A stretch of 64,000 nucleotides of DNA from Cupriavidus laharis. GTDB lineage: Bacteria; Pseudomonadota; Gammaproteobacteria; Burkholderiales; Burkholderiaceae. The notes below the pieces were generated by a model that searched no databases, had not been told where the DNA came from, and worked only from the letters and a program-made list of their open reading frames with translations. Shown piece by piece: positions 41,452 to 50,956 of the stretch (positions are counted from its first letter, which is position 1; every line of letters starts with the position of its first letter). Position numbers and translations under genes: made by a program. The stretch lies in the NCBI RefSeq assembly GCF_914271435.1, contig NZ_CAJZAI010000019.1:1-64000 (forward strand). The letters run 5' to 3'.

Positions 41452-42917
41452 AGAAGACCCTGACCTGCGCTGCCGCCGCGGCCCTGCTGGCCGGCTGCAG
41501 CCTGATTCCCTCGTATGAACAGCCGGCCCTGCCGGTGTCGCAAGCCTACCCGCAAGGCACTGCCTATCCGGCCGCCGATGCCGCCGCGGACACACAGCAG
41601 GTGCCCGCGACCGACCTTGGCTGGCGCGACTTCTTTGCCGATGCGCAGTTGCGCCGCCTGATCGAAGTCGCGCTGGAAAACAACCGCGACCTGCGCGTAG
41701 CGGCGCTGAACGTGGAAGCGTTCCGTGCGCAGTACCGCATCGAACGCGCCGACCTCTTCCCGGCCATCGGCGTGGCCGCGCAGGAGACGCGCCAGCGTAT
41801 TCCCGCAGACCTGTCCACCACCGGCCGGCGCATGATCGCGAGCCAGTACGGGGTGGCGCTCGGCACCACCGCCTGGGAAATCGACCTGTTCGGCCGCATC
41901 CGCAGCCTCAGCGAAGCCGCGCTCGAACAATACTTCGCCAGCGACGAGACGCGCCGCAGCGCGCAAATCGCTCTGGTGGCCAGCGTCGCCAACGCCTACC
42001 TGGCATGGCGTGCCGACCAGGCGCTGCTCACGCTCACGCGCGACACGCTGGCCAACTACGAGCGCAGCTATGGCCTGACGCGGCGCAGCTACGAAGAAGG
42101 CATTGCCTCGCGCCTGGACCTGCGACAGGCCCAGACCGCCGTCGAAAACGCGCGTGCCAGCCTGTCGCGCTACACCCGCCTGGTGGCGCAGGACGAGAAC
42201 GCGCTGGTGCTGCTGCTAGGCACTGGCATGCCGGCGGATCTGCCGCCGCCGCTGGGCCTCGAGCAGAAGCTCACGGCCGATGTACCGGCCGGGCTGCCGT
42301 CCGACTTGCTCCAGAACCGGCCGGACGTGCTCGCGGCCGAGCACCGCCTCCGGTCGGCCAATGCCAATATCGGCGCGGCGCGCGCCGCCTTCTTCCCGCG
42401 CATCACGCTGACGGCCTCGGCCGGCACCGCGAGCAATGAGCTGTCGGGGCTGTTCGCGGGCGGCTCGGGCACCTGGCTGTTCCAGCCGCAGATCAACCTG
42501 CCGCTGTTCACGGCCGGCAGCCTCAAGGCGAGCCTGGACTACGCCACCATCCAGAAGGACATCAACGTCGCACAGTACGAGCGCACGGTGCAGACGGCCT
42601 TCCGCGAGGTAGCCGACGGCCTGGCCGCGCGCGGCACGTACACGAGCCAGCTCGAGGCGCAGGTGCGCTTTGTCGAAGCGGCGCAGGATGCCTACAACCT
42701 CGCCGACCGCCGCTACCGCACGGGCGTGGACAGCTACCTGGCGGTGCTGGACGCGCAGCGCTCGCTCTACAACGCGCAGCAGCTGCTGATCGTCGCACGG
42801 CAGGAGCAGCTGTCCAGCGAGGTCAATCTCTACAAGGCCCTCGGCGGCGGCTGGCATGACCAGACCCGCAGCGGGACCGACGCGGCGGGCCAGGCGACGC
42901 CGGGGCCATCTTCCTGA
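41448..42917 (+). CDS. NodT-type outer-membrane efflux lipoprotein (OprM-like)
   Basis: A 489-residue TolC-like channel. The signal peptide ends at lipobox LAGC (MKKTLTCAAAAALLAGCSLIPSY). Two structural repeats of the outer membrane efflux domain follow (about 70-260 and 275-465), with LEVALENNRDLRVA-type helices and the RPDVLAAEHRLRSANANIGAARAAFFP signature. It overlaps the permease gene by four bases and completes the pump. A hairpin follows the stop. Confidence 0.93.
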   Translation: MKKTLTCAAAAALLAGCSLIPSYEQPALPVSQAYPQGTAYPAADAAADTQQVPATDLGWRDFFADAQLRRLIEVALENNRDLRVAALNVEAFRAQYRIERADLFPAIGVAAQETRQRIPADLSTTGRRMIASQYGVALGTTAWEIDLFGRIRSLSEAALEQYFASDETRRSAQIALVASVANAYLAWRADQALLTLTRDTLANYERSYGLTRRSYEEGIASRLDLRQAQTAVENARASLSRYTRLVAQDENALVLLLGTGMPADLPPPLGLEQKLTADVPAGLPSDLLQNRPDVLAAEHRLRSANANIGAARAAFFPRITLTASAGTASNELSGLFAGGSGTWLFQPQINLPLFTAGSLKASLDYATIQKDINVAQYERTVQTAFREVADGLAARGTYTSQLEAQVRFVEAAQDAYNLADRRYRTGVDSYLAVLDAQRSLYNAQQLLIVARQEQLSSEVNLYKALGGGWHDQTRSGTDAAGQATPGPSS

Positions 42918-42932
42918 ACGCGGCCGGCCAGT

Positions 42933-42964
42933 CCGCGCAACGTGGGCTGGCCATCGTTGCGCGG
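42933..42964 (+). terminator. hairpin after the RND operon
   Basis: CCGCGCAACG pairs perfectly with CGTTGCGCGG (10 bp) around a 12-base loop, 16 bases after the stop. No T run. Confidence 0.5.
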
Positions 42965-43047
42965 CTCCGGCGGCCCGGTCAGGGCTCCTACAATGACCAG
43001 AAGGTATTTCGTCACCGCCAAGCCACACCGCAACGAGGAGGCCCGCC

Positions 43048-43389
43048 ATGTCCCTGCCCCACCTGTCTTCCGGTGAAGTCGCCAGCGTGCTGCCACTGGG
43101 CAAGCAGCTCACGCAAACGCCAAGCGCAGCCCTGTTCAAGGAACAGCGGCTGGAAGTGATGCGCATGGTGCTGCCGGCCGGCAAGCATGTCGGATCCCAC
43201 GCTGTCGCCGGACCATTGACCATCCAGTGCCTGGAGGGCGAAGTGGAAATCGGCATCGATGGCGTGCAGCGCCGGCTGCATCAGGGTGACCTGCTCTACC
43301 TGGGCCCGGCAGCCGTGCACGATGTCACGGCGATTACCAACGCGTCGCTGCTCGTGACGGTCGTCCTGGTCAACCACGGGGCTTCCTGA
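43048..43389 (+). CDS. single-domain cupin protein
   Basis: A 113-residue beta-barrel cupin. Motif 1 is spread over LPAGKHVGSHAVAGPLTIQCLEGEVEIGIDG; motif 2 includes GDLLYLGPAAVHDVTAI. His residues at GSHAV and VHDV could bind a metal. AGGAGG precedes ATG 43048. No enzyme partner is adjacent; the family covers sensors, isomerases and dioxygenases, so the role is unknown. Confidence 0.8.
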   Translation: MSLPHLSSGEVASVLPLGKQLTQTPSAALFKEQRLEVMRMVLPAGKHVGSHAVAGPLTIQCLEGEVEIGIDGVQRRLHQGDLLYLGPAAVHDVTAITNASLLVTVVLVNHGAS

Positions 43390-43730
43390 GCCGCTTTTTC
43401 GCGCTGCAACAGCCGGCTTGTCCCCTGTAATCCCTACCCGCCTTTGCCTCCGGCGTGCGTGATTGTGACCCGCTCCGCACGCTGCGGCGCAATGACGCCA
43501 GTTCCACGCGCCTCCCTCGGCATATCAGCGCCAGCCTGATTGTGCAGCGCACGGTTTGGAACATAGAATCGATTCACCCAACAAGCGCTGAGCCCGGCAA
43601 CAAGCCGATCCGGGCCAAGGCGCGACCCGAATGTGCGCCGGTGCAGCTGCATGATCGTGCTGTTCCGCCGCGAGCAGGCCATGGCGCCGCAACGCGTCAC
43701 GCCATGCCGCACACCAGCAGGGAGGAAGCC
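43390..43730 (+). other. 341-bp intergenic region
   Basis: No gene is supported between the cupin and pgl. The pgl reading frame stays open back to 43455, but without family similarity or a ribosome site before 43731. It should contain the pgl promoter; I see no clear motif. Confidence 0.4.
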
Positions 43731-44426
43731 ATGCGCCAGATCGAACTGAACGATGCCGGCGCCCACGCCGACGCCATGGCGCGGGCCGTGGCGTGCGAGC
43801 TGGAGCGCACGCTGGCCAGCAAGGAAGACGCTTGCCTGGCCATTTCGGGCGACCGTCTGCCGCTGCCGCTGTTCACGGCGCTGCAGCAACGGCCGTTGCC
43901 GTGGGATCGCGTCAGCGTGATGCTTGTCGACGAGCGCATGGTGCCCCTCGGCCACACCGACAGCAATGCGCGCCTGGTATGCGACGCGCTGCTGCGCCAG
44001 GCTGCATCGCGTGCGTCGTTCCAGCCACCCGTGCCATCATTCTGCACGGAGATCGACGAAATCGATGCATCGGCGGTGGTCGCCGAGCTGAACCGCAATT
44101 ACCGCCAGCCCGACGTGGTCGTGCTGGGCATGGGCGACGACGGACATACTGCCTCGCTGTTCGCCGATGCCCCCGAACTGCCCGCGGGCTTGTCGCTGGA
44201 CGAGCCGCCGGGCTACCTGGCGCTGAGCCCGCGCGCGGCGCCGCACCGCCGCGTCAGCCTGAACCTGAGCGCCCTGCTGGGCGCACGCCGCGTCCTGCTG
44301 AGCTTCAGCGGCCCATGGAAGAAACAGGTGTTCGATGCCGCCACCATGGAGCCCACGCCCATGCTGCCAGTCAGCTACCTGCTTCACCAGGACAGCACGC
44401 CGGTGGATGTCTACTGGACGCAATAG
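43731..44426 (+). CDS. pgl: 6-phosphogluconolactonase
   Basis: A 231-residue enzyme hydrolysing 6-phosphogluconolactone in the Entner-Doudoroff/pentose-phosphate route. Signatures: VSVMLVDERMVPLGHTDSNARL (about residues 62-83) and VVLGMGDDGHTASLFADAPEL, the conserved catalytic GxGxDGHTASLFP-like block. ATG 43731 follows GGAGGAAGCC. It stands alone here, without zwf or edd next to it. Confidence 0.9.
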   Translation: MRQIELNDAGAHADAMARAVACELERTLASKEDACLAISGDRLPLPLFTALQQRPLPWDRVSVMLVDERMVPLGHTDSNARLVCDALLRQAASRASFQPPVPSFCTEIDEIDASAVVAELNRNYRQPDVVVLGMGDDGHTASLFADAPELPAGLSLDEPPGYLALSPRAAPHRRVSLNLSALLGARRVLLSFSGPWKKQVFDAATMEPTPMLPVSYLLHQDSTPVDVYWTQ

Positions 44427-44581
44427 CCCAGCCCGCCCTTGCTGCTGCCCCGCCACGCTGAGGCAAGCTGGCGGGCCGGCGGCTGTTGCATGGTAGGACA
44501 ACGCCTGACAACAATCGGCCTCGCCGCGCGCTACAGTAGCATCGCCCGTTCCGGGATGCTTTTGCGTGCATTGCGGCCCCC

Positions 44582-45100
44582 ATGCCATTCCCTAACCTTT
44601 CTGTCGTCAAACGGCTGGCAACATGCCTGCTGCCCCTCTTCGTCGCTGCATCCCCTGACGGTTTTGCCGCCCCGCCGCTCTCCGAGCTGGCCAGCCTGCT
44701 GCTGGGCACCGTGCGCGGCAAACCAGGCGGCATGTCGGGCGTAACACGGCTGACCGCGCGCGATGCCGAGCGGCAACTCGGCCTGGCCTGCGCAGAACTG
44801 GCACGGGCCGCACCGGTTGTGCTCGACGATTCGACGCGCCTGACCGGCTGTGCCGTGCGCCCCGGCAAGGTGGTGGAGTTCCGCCTCCAGGTGACAGGCG
44901 TCGATCCGCGGCGCGAGGACACCAAGGGTTTCATGGTCTCGGCCAGGCCCATTCTTGAGCGAGGCATCTGCCGTAACCCGGACGTGCCCGTGCTCGGCAA
45001 GCTCGGCGTGACACTGGACTACCGCTATATGGCTGGCGAGGAGCCGCTGGTGGTGCTGCATGTCCCGCCGGGCCGGTGCGCGGAAAAGACCGGCACCTGA
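44582..45100 (+). CDS. exported protein of unknown function
   Basis: A 172-residue protein with a Sec signal (VVKRLATCLLPLFVAASPDGFA, cleavage near FAA-PP). Three mature Cys residues (in GLACAEL, LTGCAVR and GICRNPD) and a fourth near the end (PGRCAEK) could form two disulfides. No family is recognised. It is convergent with the LysR gene at 45190 and starts about 155 bp after pgl. Confidence 0.65.
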   Translation: MPFPNLSVVKRLATCLLPLFVAASPDGFAAPPLSELASLLLGTVRGKPGGMSGVTRLTARDAERQLGLACAELARAAPVVLDDSTRLTGCAVRPGKVVEFRLQVTGVDPRREDTKGFMVSARPILERGICRNPDVPVLGKLGVTLDYRYMAGEEPLVVLHVPPGRCAEKTGT

Positions 45101-45189
45101 AGCGCCACGGCGTTTTTCTGACTTCAGAAGTCCCGCAACACCCCTGCCCGGAACGTTTCACCTGAAACAAGGACGCTGGCGCACACAGG

Positions 45190-46098
45190 TCAGGGCGCCA
45201 CCGCCTTCCCGCCCAACACCTCATCGCATACCGCCAGCCACGCCCGCGCGGCATGCGAAAGATACCGCCCCGGAAGCCTGATGTGCGCGAGCCCCCAGTC
45301 CATCGCCGGCTCCGACAGCCGCGCCACGGCAAGGTTGTCCCGGTCCTGCAGCCTGGCCAGGAATGGCTGCGGCAGGAAGGTGGTGCCCAGCCCGGCCGCC
45401 GCCATCGACGCGAGGAAATCCCAGTGGCCGCTCTGCGCCACCACGCGCGGTTCGATGCGCGCTTCCAGGAAGGCCAGGCGGAGCTTGTGCGTCAGCGAGA
45501 ACTCCTCGGTCAGCAGCACCAGCGGCTCGTCGCGCAGCGCCGCCAGGCTGACGGTCTTGCCCCGCGCCCACGGCGCCTTGCGCGGCCCGACCACCCAGAT
45601 CGGATACTTGGCGAACGGCTGTGTGGCCAGTTCCAGGCCGCTGTCCACGGGCAGCACCGTGGCGCCCACCTCCAGTTCGCCGCTGGCCACCATCTTTTCG
45701 ACCAGGTGGCCGCCGTGCTCGGCCAGGTGCAACTCCAGGTTGGGATAGCGCTTGCGGAACGCGCTGACCGCCGGCGAGAAGAACAGGTTGGCCATGGGCG
45801 GAATGCCAACGGTCAACTGGCCACGCCCGAGCGAAGACAGGTCCGCCACCTCCAGCGTCAGCCGGTGCACGACACCGAGCGCTTCCTGGCCGCGCTCGTA
45901 CACCACGCGGCCCACATCGGTCAGCCGTACCGTCTTGCCTTCGCGGATCAGCAGCGGCTGTCCGACTTCGTCCTCGAGCTGGCGCACCATCTTGCTGATG
46001 GTGGATTGCGTGACGAACAGCGAGGTAGCGGCCTGGGTGAAGCTCCTCAGGCGCGCGGTCTCGACAAAGTAGCGCAGGGCGCGGATATCGATGGGCAT
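45190..46098 (-). CDS. LysR-family regulator of the second FUSC cassette
   Basis: A 302-residue LysR protein. The helix-turn-helix DIRALRYFVETARLRSFTQAATSLFVTQSTISKMVRQLE spans residues 4-42; the effector domain has ELEVGATVLPVDSGLEL and DEPLVLLTEEFSLTHKL. ATG 46098. Divergent from the FUSC-DUF1656-HlyD-NodT operon, as AaeR is from aaeXAB, so it probably activates that pump in response to an aromatic or organic acid. Confidence 0.88.
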   Translation of the reverse strand: MPIDIRALRYFVETARLRSFTQAATSLFVTQSTISKMVRQLEDEVGQPLLIREGKTVRLTDVGRVVYERGQEALGVVHRLTLEVADLSSLGRGQLTVGIPPMANLFFSPAVSAFRKRYPNLELHLAEHGGHLVEKMVASGELEVGATVLPVDSGLELATQPFAKYPIWVVGPRKAPWARGKTVSLAALRDEPLVLLTEEFSLTHKLRLAFLEARIEPRVVAQSGHWDFLASMAAAGLGTTFLPQPFLARLQDRDNLAVARLSEPAMDWGLAHIRLPGRYLSHAARAWLAVCDEVLGGKAVAP

Positions 46099-46116
46099 GG
46101 CGGATGCGGCACTTCC

Positions 46117-46190
46117 ATGAAATTACCGAATGGAATGCGGAATTTTAAATCATGATTGGAATGCCTGTCATTTGGCTACACTTCGCTTCC
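46117..46190 (+). promoter_or_regulatory. promoter region of the second FUSC cassette
   Basis: AT-rich DNA between the divergent genes with GGAAT repeated three times (about 46134, 46140 and 46158). The stretch TTTAAATCAT...GGAAT...CAT...CTACACTT recurs at 51677-51715, upstream of a small exported protein. CTACACT could serve as a -10 element. Confidence 0.45.
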
Positions 46191-46242
46191 ACGCCCCGCT
46201 TCCGCCTGTCGCCGGCACCAAGACCGCAGCAGGCGGCGCACG

Positions 46243-48291
46243 ATGCGCCCCCGACCTCAAACAGTACGATCCCATCCGATGGCTACGCGGCCGAATGCAC
46301 GACAGTGGCTGTTTTCGCTGAAAGCATTCCTGGCGGCCATGCTCGCGCTCTATACCGCCCTGGCCCTCGGGCTGCCGCGCCCCTACTGGGCCATGGCGAC
46401 GGTGTACTTCGTCTCGCATCCGCTGACCGGCGCCACGCGCTCCAAGGCCGCCTACCGCGTGGCGGGTACGGTGCTGGGCGCCGCTGCCGCCGTGGCAACC
46501 GTGCCGCTGCTGGTCAACATGCCCATCGCGCTGATGGCCGCGATCTCGCTGTGGATCGTGGCGCTGGTCTACCTGTCCCTGCTGCAGCGCTCGCCGCGCG
46601 CCTATGTGTTCCTGCTGGCCGCCTATACACTGCCGATCGTTGCGCTGCCGGCGGTTGCCCAACCGGCGCAGATCTTCGATGTCGCGGTGGCCCGTATCGA
46701 GGAGATCGTCATCGGCATTGTCTGCGCGGGACTGGTCGGCGCGATCATCCTGCCCGCCAAGGTGGCACCGGCCCTGCGCGCACGCGCCGCAAGCTGGCTT
46801 GTGGACGCCGCGGCGTGGGCTGACGACATACTCTGCGCGAAACCTGGCGCGGACGCGGGCCGCCACCGGCTCGCGGCTGACATCCTGGCACTGGACCAGT
46901 TGATCGCCCAGCTTTCCTATGACACCGAAAGCGCTACCTCCCTGCGCCACGCGCGTGCCCTGCGGACACGCATGACCGCACTGATGCCGCTGCTGTCCGC
47001 GCTCTCGGCGGTGCTGCAGGCGCTGCGCACGCATCCGGCCGGCGTACCGGCCCCGCCCGCGCATGCGCTGGCGGCGCTGTCGCAATGGCTGCGCGCCGGC
47101 ATGGCAGGCCCGCCGCCGCGGGTGGACCGCGCCGCGCTGGCCAGCGCCGCCGCGGACGCCTGGCACGCGCAGCTGTTGACGGCGGCGAACTGTCAGCTCG
47201 CGCAACTGGCCGCGCTTTGCAGTGACTGCGCAGCGCTGCAGCACGGCATCGGCGACCGCCCCGACCGGCCGTTTCCGGCGCTGAGTGCAATGCCGGCCGC
47301 CGCAGCCGCGCCGGCAAGAGGCAACCACCATCATGACCACGGCATGCTGTTGTTCGGCGCGATCTCCACCGGGCTTGCGGTGTTCTGTGCCGGCTTGCTC
47401 TGGATCTTCTCGGGATGGGAAGACGGCGCCGGCGCAGTCGCGGTGGCTACCATTGCCTGCTGCTTCTTCGCCACCATCGACGAGCCGCGGCCGGTCGCGC
47501 GGTCCTTCCTGCGCTGGAGCGCCGTCTGCCTCGTGGTGGCCTCGTTCTACCTGTTCCTGGTGGTGCCGCATGCGCAGAGCTTCGAGACGCTGGCCGGCAT
47601 GCTGGCGGTGCCCTACCTCGGCATCGGCATGTTGATCGCCCGCCCCGGCTTCAACCTGATCGCCATGCTGCTGTCGGTGAACACGGCATCGTTCGCCAAT
47701 ATCCAGAGCGTCTACGACGCCAATTTCCTCGGCACCTTCAACGGCAGCCTGGCCAATGCGGCTGCCATGCTGTTTGCGCCGCTATGGGCTCTGGCGACAC
47801 GCCCGTTCGGCGCCGGCGTGGCCGCGCGCCGGCTGATCCGCGCAAGCTGGCAAGACTTGGCCGGCGCCGCCGCCTGGCCCGGCGCGGATCATGACGCCAA
47901 GCTCGGCGCACGCATGCTGGACCGCCTGGGCCAGCTTGTCCCGCGGCTCGGCGCCAGCCGTGCCGGCCCGGACGGCTTCAGCGAACTGCATGTGGGCTTC
48001 TGCGCGCTGGCGCTGCGGCGCGCGCTGCCATCCATGCCATCCGCCGCGCGCCGGCCGGTCCGGCGCGTGCTGGCGCTGGTGGCACGCCACTACCGTGCCT
48101 GTCTTCGCCACGGGCACACCGTTGCGCCGTCCGCCGAGTTGCCCGGCTGCATCGATGCAGCGATTGCCCAGGTCGGTGCGCTGCCCGGAAACCGTGACGA
48201 GGCCATTGCCGCGCTGGTGGCACTCCGCGTCACGCTGCACGAGCCGGGCACGGCCGGCGCGAAGGATTCAGGAGCCGCCATTGAACACTGA
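46243..48291 (+). CDS. FUSC-family efflux protein (AaeB-like), copy B
   Basis: A ~682-residue paralogue of the protein at 22543. The same double block of helices opens with FSLKAFLAAMLALYTALALGLPRPYWAMATVYFVSHPLTGATRSKAAYRVAG; the second block contains HHHDHGMLLFGAISTGLAVFCAGLLWIFSGWEDGAG. ATG 46243 follows an AGGCGG stretch; ATG 46279, closer to the conserved region, is an alternative without a ribosome site. It overlaps the DUF1656 gene. Probably exports aromatic or other organic acids under the divergent LysR. Confidence 0.87.
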   Translation: MRPRPQTVRSHPMATRPNARQWLFSLKAFLAAMLALYTALALGLPRPYWAMATVYFVSHPLTGATRSKAAYRVAGTVLGAAAAVATVPLLVNMPIALMAAISLWIVALVYLSLLQRSPRAYVFLLAAYTLPIVALPAVAQPAQIFDVAVARIEEIVIGIVCAGLVGAIILPAKVAPALRARAASWLVDAAAWADDILCAKPGADAGRHRLAADILALDQLIAQLSYDTESATSLRHARALRTRMTALMPLLSALSAVLQALRTHPAGVPAPPAHALAALSQWLRAGMAGPPPRVDRAALASAAADAWHAQLLTAANCQLAQLAALCSDCAALQHGIGDRPDRPFPALSAMPAAAAAPARGNHHHDHGMLLFGAISTGLAVFCAGLLWIFSGWEDGAGAVAVATIACCFFATIDEPRPVARSFLRWSAVCLVVASFYLFLVVPHAQSFETLAGMLAVPYLGIGMLIARPGFNLIAMLLSVNTASFANIQSVYDANFLGTFNGSLANAAAMLFAPLWALATRPFGAGVAARRLIRASWQDLAGAAAWPGADHDAKLGARMLDRLGQLVPRLGASRAGPDGFSELHVGFCALALRRALPSMPSAARRPVRRVLALVARHYRACLRHGHTVAPSAELPGCIDAAIAQVGALPGNRDEAIAALVALRVTLHEPGTAGAKDSGAAIEH

Positions 48292-48490
48292 GATCGACCT
48301 GTACGGCGTGTTTGTGCCGGCCCTGCTGGTGCTGATGCTGGCCGCCTTTGCGCTCACGACGTGCGTGCGCCTGCTGTTGGCCCGGGCCGGTTTCTACCGG
48401 CATGTGTGGCATCGCTCCCTCTTCAATCTCTGCCTCTATGTGATCGTCCTGGGCGGCGTGGTCGCCCTCGGTCTGAGGCTGCTGACATGA
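48281..48490 (+). CDS. DUF1656 small inner-membrane protein, copy B
   Basis: A 69-residue two-helix protein beginning at a TTG codon (48281), well placed after AGGAG. The sequence NTEIDLYGVFVPALLVLMLA and FYRHVWHRSLFNLCLYVIVLG matches copy A at 24620. It overlaps both the FUSC stop and the HlyD start (ATGA). Confidence 0.85.
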   Translation: MNTEIDLYGVFVPALLVLMLAAFALTTCVRLLLARAGFYRHVWHRSLFNLCLYVIVLGGVVALGLRLLT

Positions 48491-49371
48491 CACTCAGAAT
48501 TCGCCCGATCCTCAGGCTGCTGCCCACGCTGGTGGCACTGGCCGCCGCCGTCCTTGTGCTCCGGCACTTGTGGGATTACTACACGGCGGCACCGTGGACA
48601 CGCGATGGCCATGTGCGCGCCGATATCGTCCAGATCGCGCCCGATGTGTCGGGACTGGTGACGCGCGTGCTGGTACACGACAACCAGCAGGTGCGGCGCG
48701 GACAGGTGCTGTTCGAGATCGACCGCGACCGCTACGCGCTGGCGCTGCAGCAGGCCACGGCCAATGCCGCCGCATTGCGCGCGACGCTGGCACAGGCGCG
48801 GCGCGAAGCCGCGCGCAACCGGTCGCTCGATGGCCTGGTTGCCGGCGAGGTGGCCGAACAGGGCCGCGCCCGCGTCGAACAGGCCGAGGCCGCGCTCGCA
48901 CAGGCCGAAGCCACCGTGCGCCTGGCGCGCCTGAACCTGGAGCGCACCAGCGTGCTGAGCCCCGCCGACGGCTATCTGAACGATCGCCTGCCCCGCCTGG
49001 GCGACTACGTTTCCACCGGACGGCCCGTGTTGTCGATGGTCGATGCGGCGTCGTTCCACGTGGAAGGCTATTTCGAGGAAACCAAGCTGCACCGCATCCG
49101 CATCGGCAGCCCGGTGGACGTGCATATCATGGGCGAGCCGCGCCACCTGCGCGGGCACGTGCAGAGCATCGCCGCCGGCATCGAGGATCGCGACCGCAGC
49201 GCCGGGTCCAACCTGCTGCCCAATGTGAACCCGACCTTCAACTGGGTGCGGCTGGCGCAGCGCGTGCCGGTGCGCATCATGCTGGACGCGGTGCCGCCTG
49301 ACGTGCGGCTGGTGTCGGGACGCACCGCCACGGTGTCCGTGCAGCAGCCCGCCGTGGAGCGCAAACTGTGA
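48487..49371 (+). CDS. HlyD/AaeA-family periplasmic adaptor, copy B
   Basis: A 294-residue adaptor. Anchor helix near residues 10-28, then YYTAAPWTRDGHVRADIVQIAPDVSGLVTRVLV, a longer coiled hairpin than in copy A (residues ~85-150, LAQARREAARNRSLDGLVAGE), and VEGYFEETKLHRIRIG. Its stop overlaps the outer-membrane gene's GTG start (GTGA), so all four pump parts are coupled. Confidence 0.88.
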   Translation: MTLRIRPILRLLPTLVALAAAVLVLRHLWDYYTAAPWTRDGHVRADIVQIAPDVSGLVTRVLVHDNQQVRRGQVLFEIDRDRYALALQQATANAAALRATLAQARREAARNRSLDGLVAGEVAEQGRARVEQAEAALAQAEATVRLARLNLERTSVLSPADGYLNDRLPRLGDYVSTGRPVLSMVDAASFHVEGYFEETKLHRIRIGSPVDVHIMGEPRHLRGHVQSIAAGIEDRDRSAGSNLLPNVNPTFNWVRLAQRVPVRIMLDAVPPDVRLVSGRTATVSVQQPAVERKL

Positions 49372-50930
49372 GAGCGTGGCGTTGCGCATGGCTGGCGCCG
49401 CTGGTTCCGCTGCTGTTTGCCTGCACCACGGTCGGACCGGATTACCACGTGCCGGATCACGCCGCCGTACGCGCTCCGGAGGCCAACGGCAAGCTGCTGG
49501 GCAGCGCAGATCCCGCGGTGTCGGTCGGCCCGGTTCCGGATGCCTGGTGGCAACTTTATGACGACCCGCGCCTTGACCACCTCGTGCGCCAGGCGCTGGC
49601 GGCCAACACCGATATCCGCGTGGCATCGGCCAACCTGCGCCGGGCCACGGCCGCCTTCCATGAAGTCGAGGCCGAAAACCTGCCGCAGGGCGGCATCGGC
49701 GCGAGCGTCTCGCGCGCCCAGCTGTCGGGTGAGAGCTACCTGCAGACCACCAAGCCGCCGGTGTTCAACCTCGGCGATTTTGGCCCTGGCGTGTCCTACC
49801 TGATCGACTTCTTCGGCAAGCTCGCGCGCGCCGACGAGGCAGCGCTGGCAAACGTGGAGGCCAGCGAGGCTGCGCTGGACCTGGCCCGCGTCGGCGTCGT
49901 CGCCCAGACGGTCCGCGCTTACGTGCAGGGTTGCGCGGCCAGCCACGAACTGGAAGTGGCCCGCCACCAGATCGCGCTGCAGACGCGCACGGCCGACGCG
50001 ACGCACAGGCTGGCGGCCGCCGGCCGCGCCGAGCCCACCGATGCCGTGCGTGCCCGGGCCCGCGCCGACGCGTTGAGGGCTGCTCTTCCCCCGCTGGAAG
50101 CCGCGCGCGACGCGGCCCGGTTCCGGCTGGCACTGGTTCTCGGAAGGCCGCCGGCAGCGCTGGCGCCGCAGGACATCGAATGCCATGAGGAACCGCCACT
50201 GAAGCAGCCGTTGCCGGTCGGCGACGGCGCGGCGCTGCTCAAGCGCCGGCCCGATATCCGCCAGGCCGAACGTGAGCTGGCCGCTGCCACGGCGAAGATC
50301 GGCGTTGCCACGGCGGACCTGTACCCGAGCATCCGGATCGGCGCGTCGGCCGGCCTGACGGGCCTGCTGAGCGACCTCGGCAGCGGCCCCACGGTACGCT
50401 GGAGCATCGGCCCGATGCTGAGCTGGAATTTCCCGACCAACGGCGTGCGGCCGCGCATTGCGCGCATGGAAGCCGGCGCGGACGCTGCGCTGGCCCGCTT
50501 TGATGGTGTGGTGCTGCGCGCCTTGCAGGAAACGGAAACCGCACTCAGCGCCTATGCGCGCGAACTGGAGCGCCAGCAGGCGCTGCGCCTGGCGCGTGAC
50601 CAGGCCGAGGAAGCCGCCCGGCAGGAACGGCAACGGTATGAGGCGGGCCGCACGCCCTACCTTGCGCGGCTCGATGCGGAACGCACGCTGACCGATGCAG
50701 AATCCGCCCTCGCGGCGTCGGACAGCCAGGTGGCCATGCGCCAGATCGACCTGTTCCTGGCACTTGGCGGGGGCTGGCAGCAGGCAAACCAGCCAAATCC
50801 GCATGCGCCGGCGCCGCCGCCGACCTCTGATCGCGGGCATGCGTTGCCAAAAACGGATATCCCCCCGGACACCGCCACGCGCCCGCACGGTGCAGCGCCA
50901 CCTTCCAATCACCTGTCCGGCCCTGCCTGA
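49368..50930 (+). CDS. NodT-type outer-membrane efflux lipoprotein
   Basis: A 520-residue TolC-like channel starting at GTG 49368. The signal peptide ends at lipobox LFAC (PLVPLLFACTTVGPDY). Duplicated efflux domains are seen with LKRRPDIRQAERELAAATAKIGVATADLYPSI. The ~55-residue C-terminal extension after LGGGWQQANQPNPHA is Pro/Thr-rich and unlike the usual end. Gives copy B a full tripartite route to the outside; copy A lacks such a gene. Confidence 0.88.
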   Translation: MRAWRCAWLAPLVPLLFACTTVGPDYHVPDHAAVRAPEANGKLLGSADPAVSVGPVPDAWWQLYDDPRLDHLVRQALAANTDIRVASANLRRATAAFHEVEAENLPQGGIGASVSRAQLSGESYLQTTKPPVFNLGDFGPGVSYLIDFFGKLARADEAALANVEASEAALDLARVGVVAQTVRAYVQGCAASHELEVARHQIALQTRTADATHRLAAAGRAEPTDAVRARARADALRAALPPLEAARDAARFRLALVLGRPPAALAPQDIECHEEPPLKQPLPVGDGAALLKRRPDIRQAERELAAATAKIGVATADLYPSIRIGASAGLTGLLSDLGSGPTVRWSIGPMLSWNFPTNGVRPRIARMEAGADAALARFDGVVLRALQETETALSAYARELERQQALRLARDQAEEAARQERQRYEAGRTPYLARLDAERTLTDAESALAASDSQVAMRQIDLFLALGGGWQQANQPNPHAPAPPPTSDRGHALPKTDIPPDTATRPHGAAPPSNHLSGPA

Positions 50931-50956
50931 ACCCGAATCCTGCGCCATTCCGGCGC

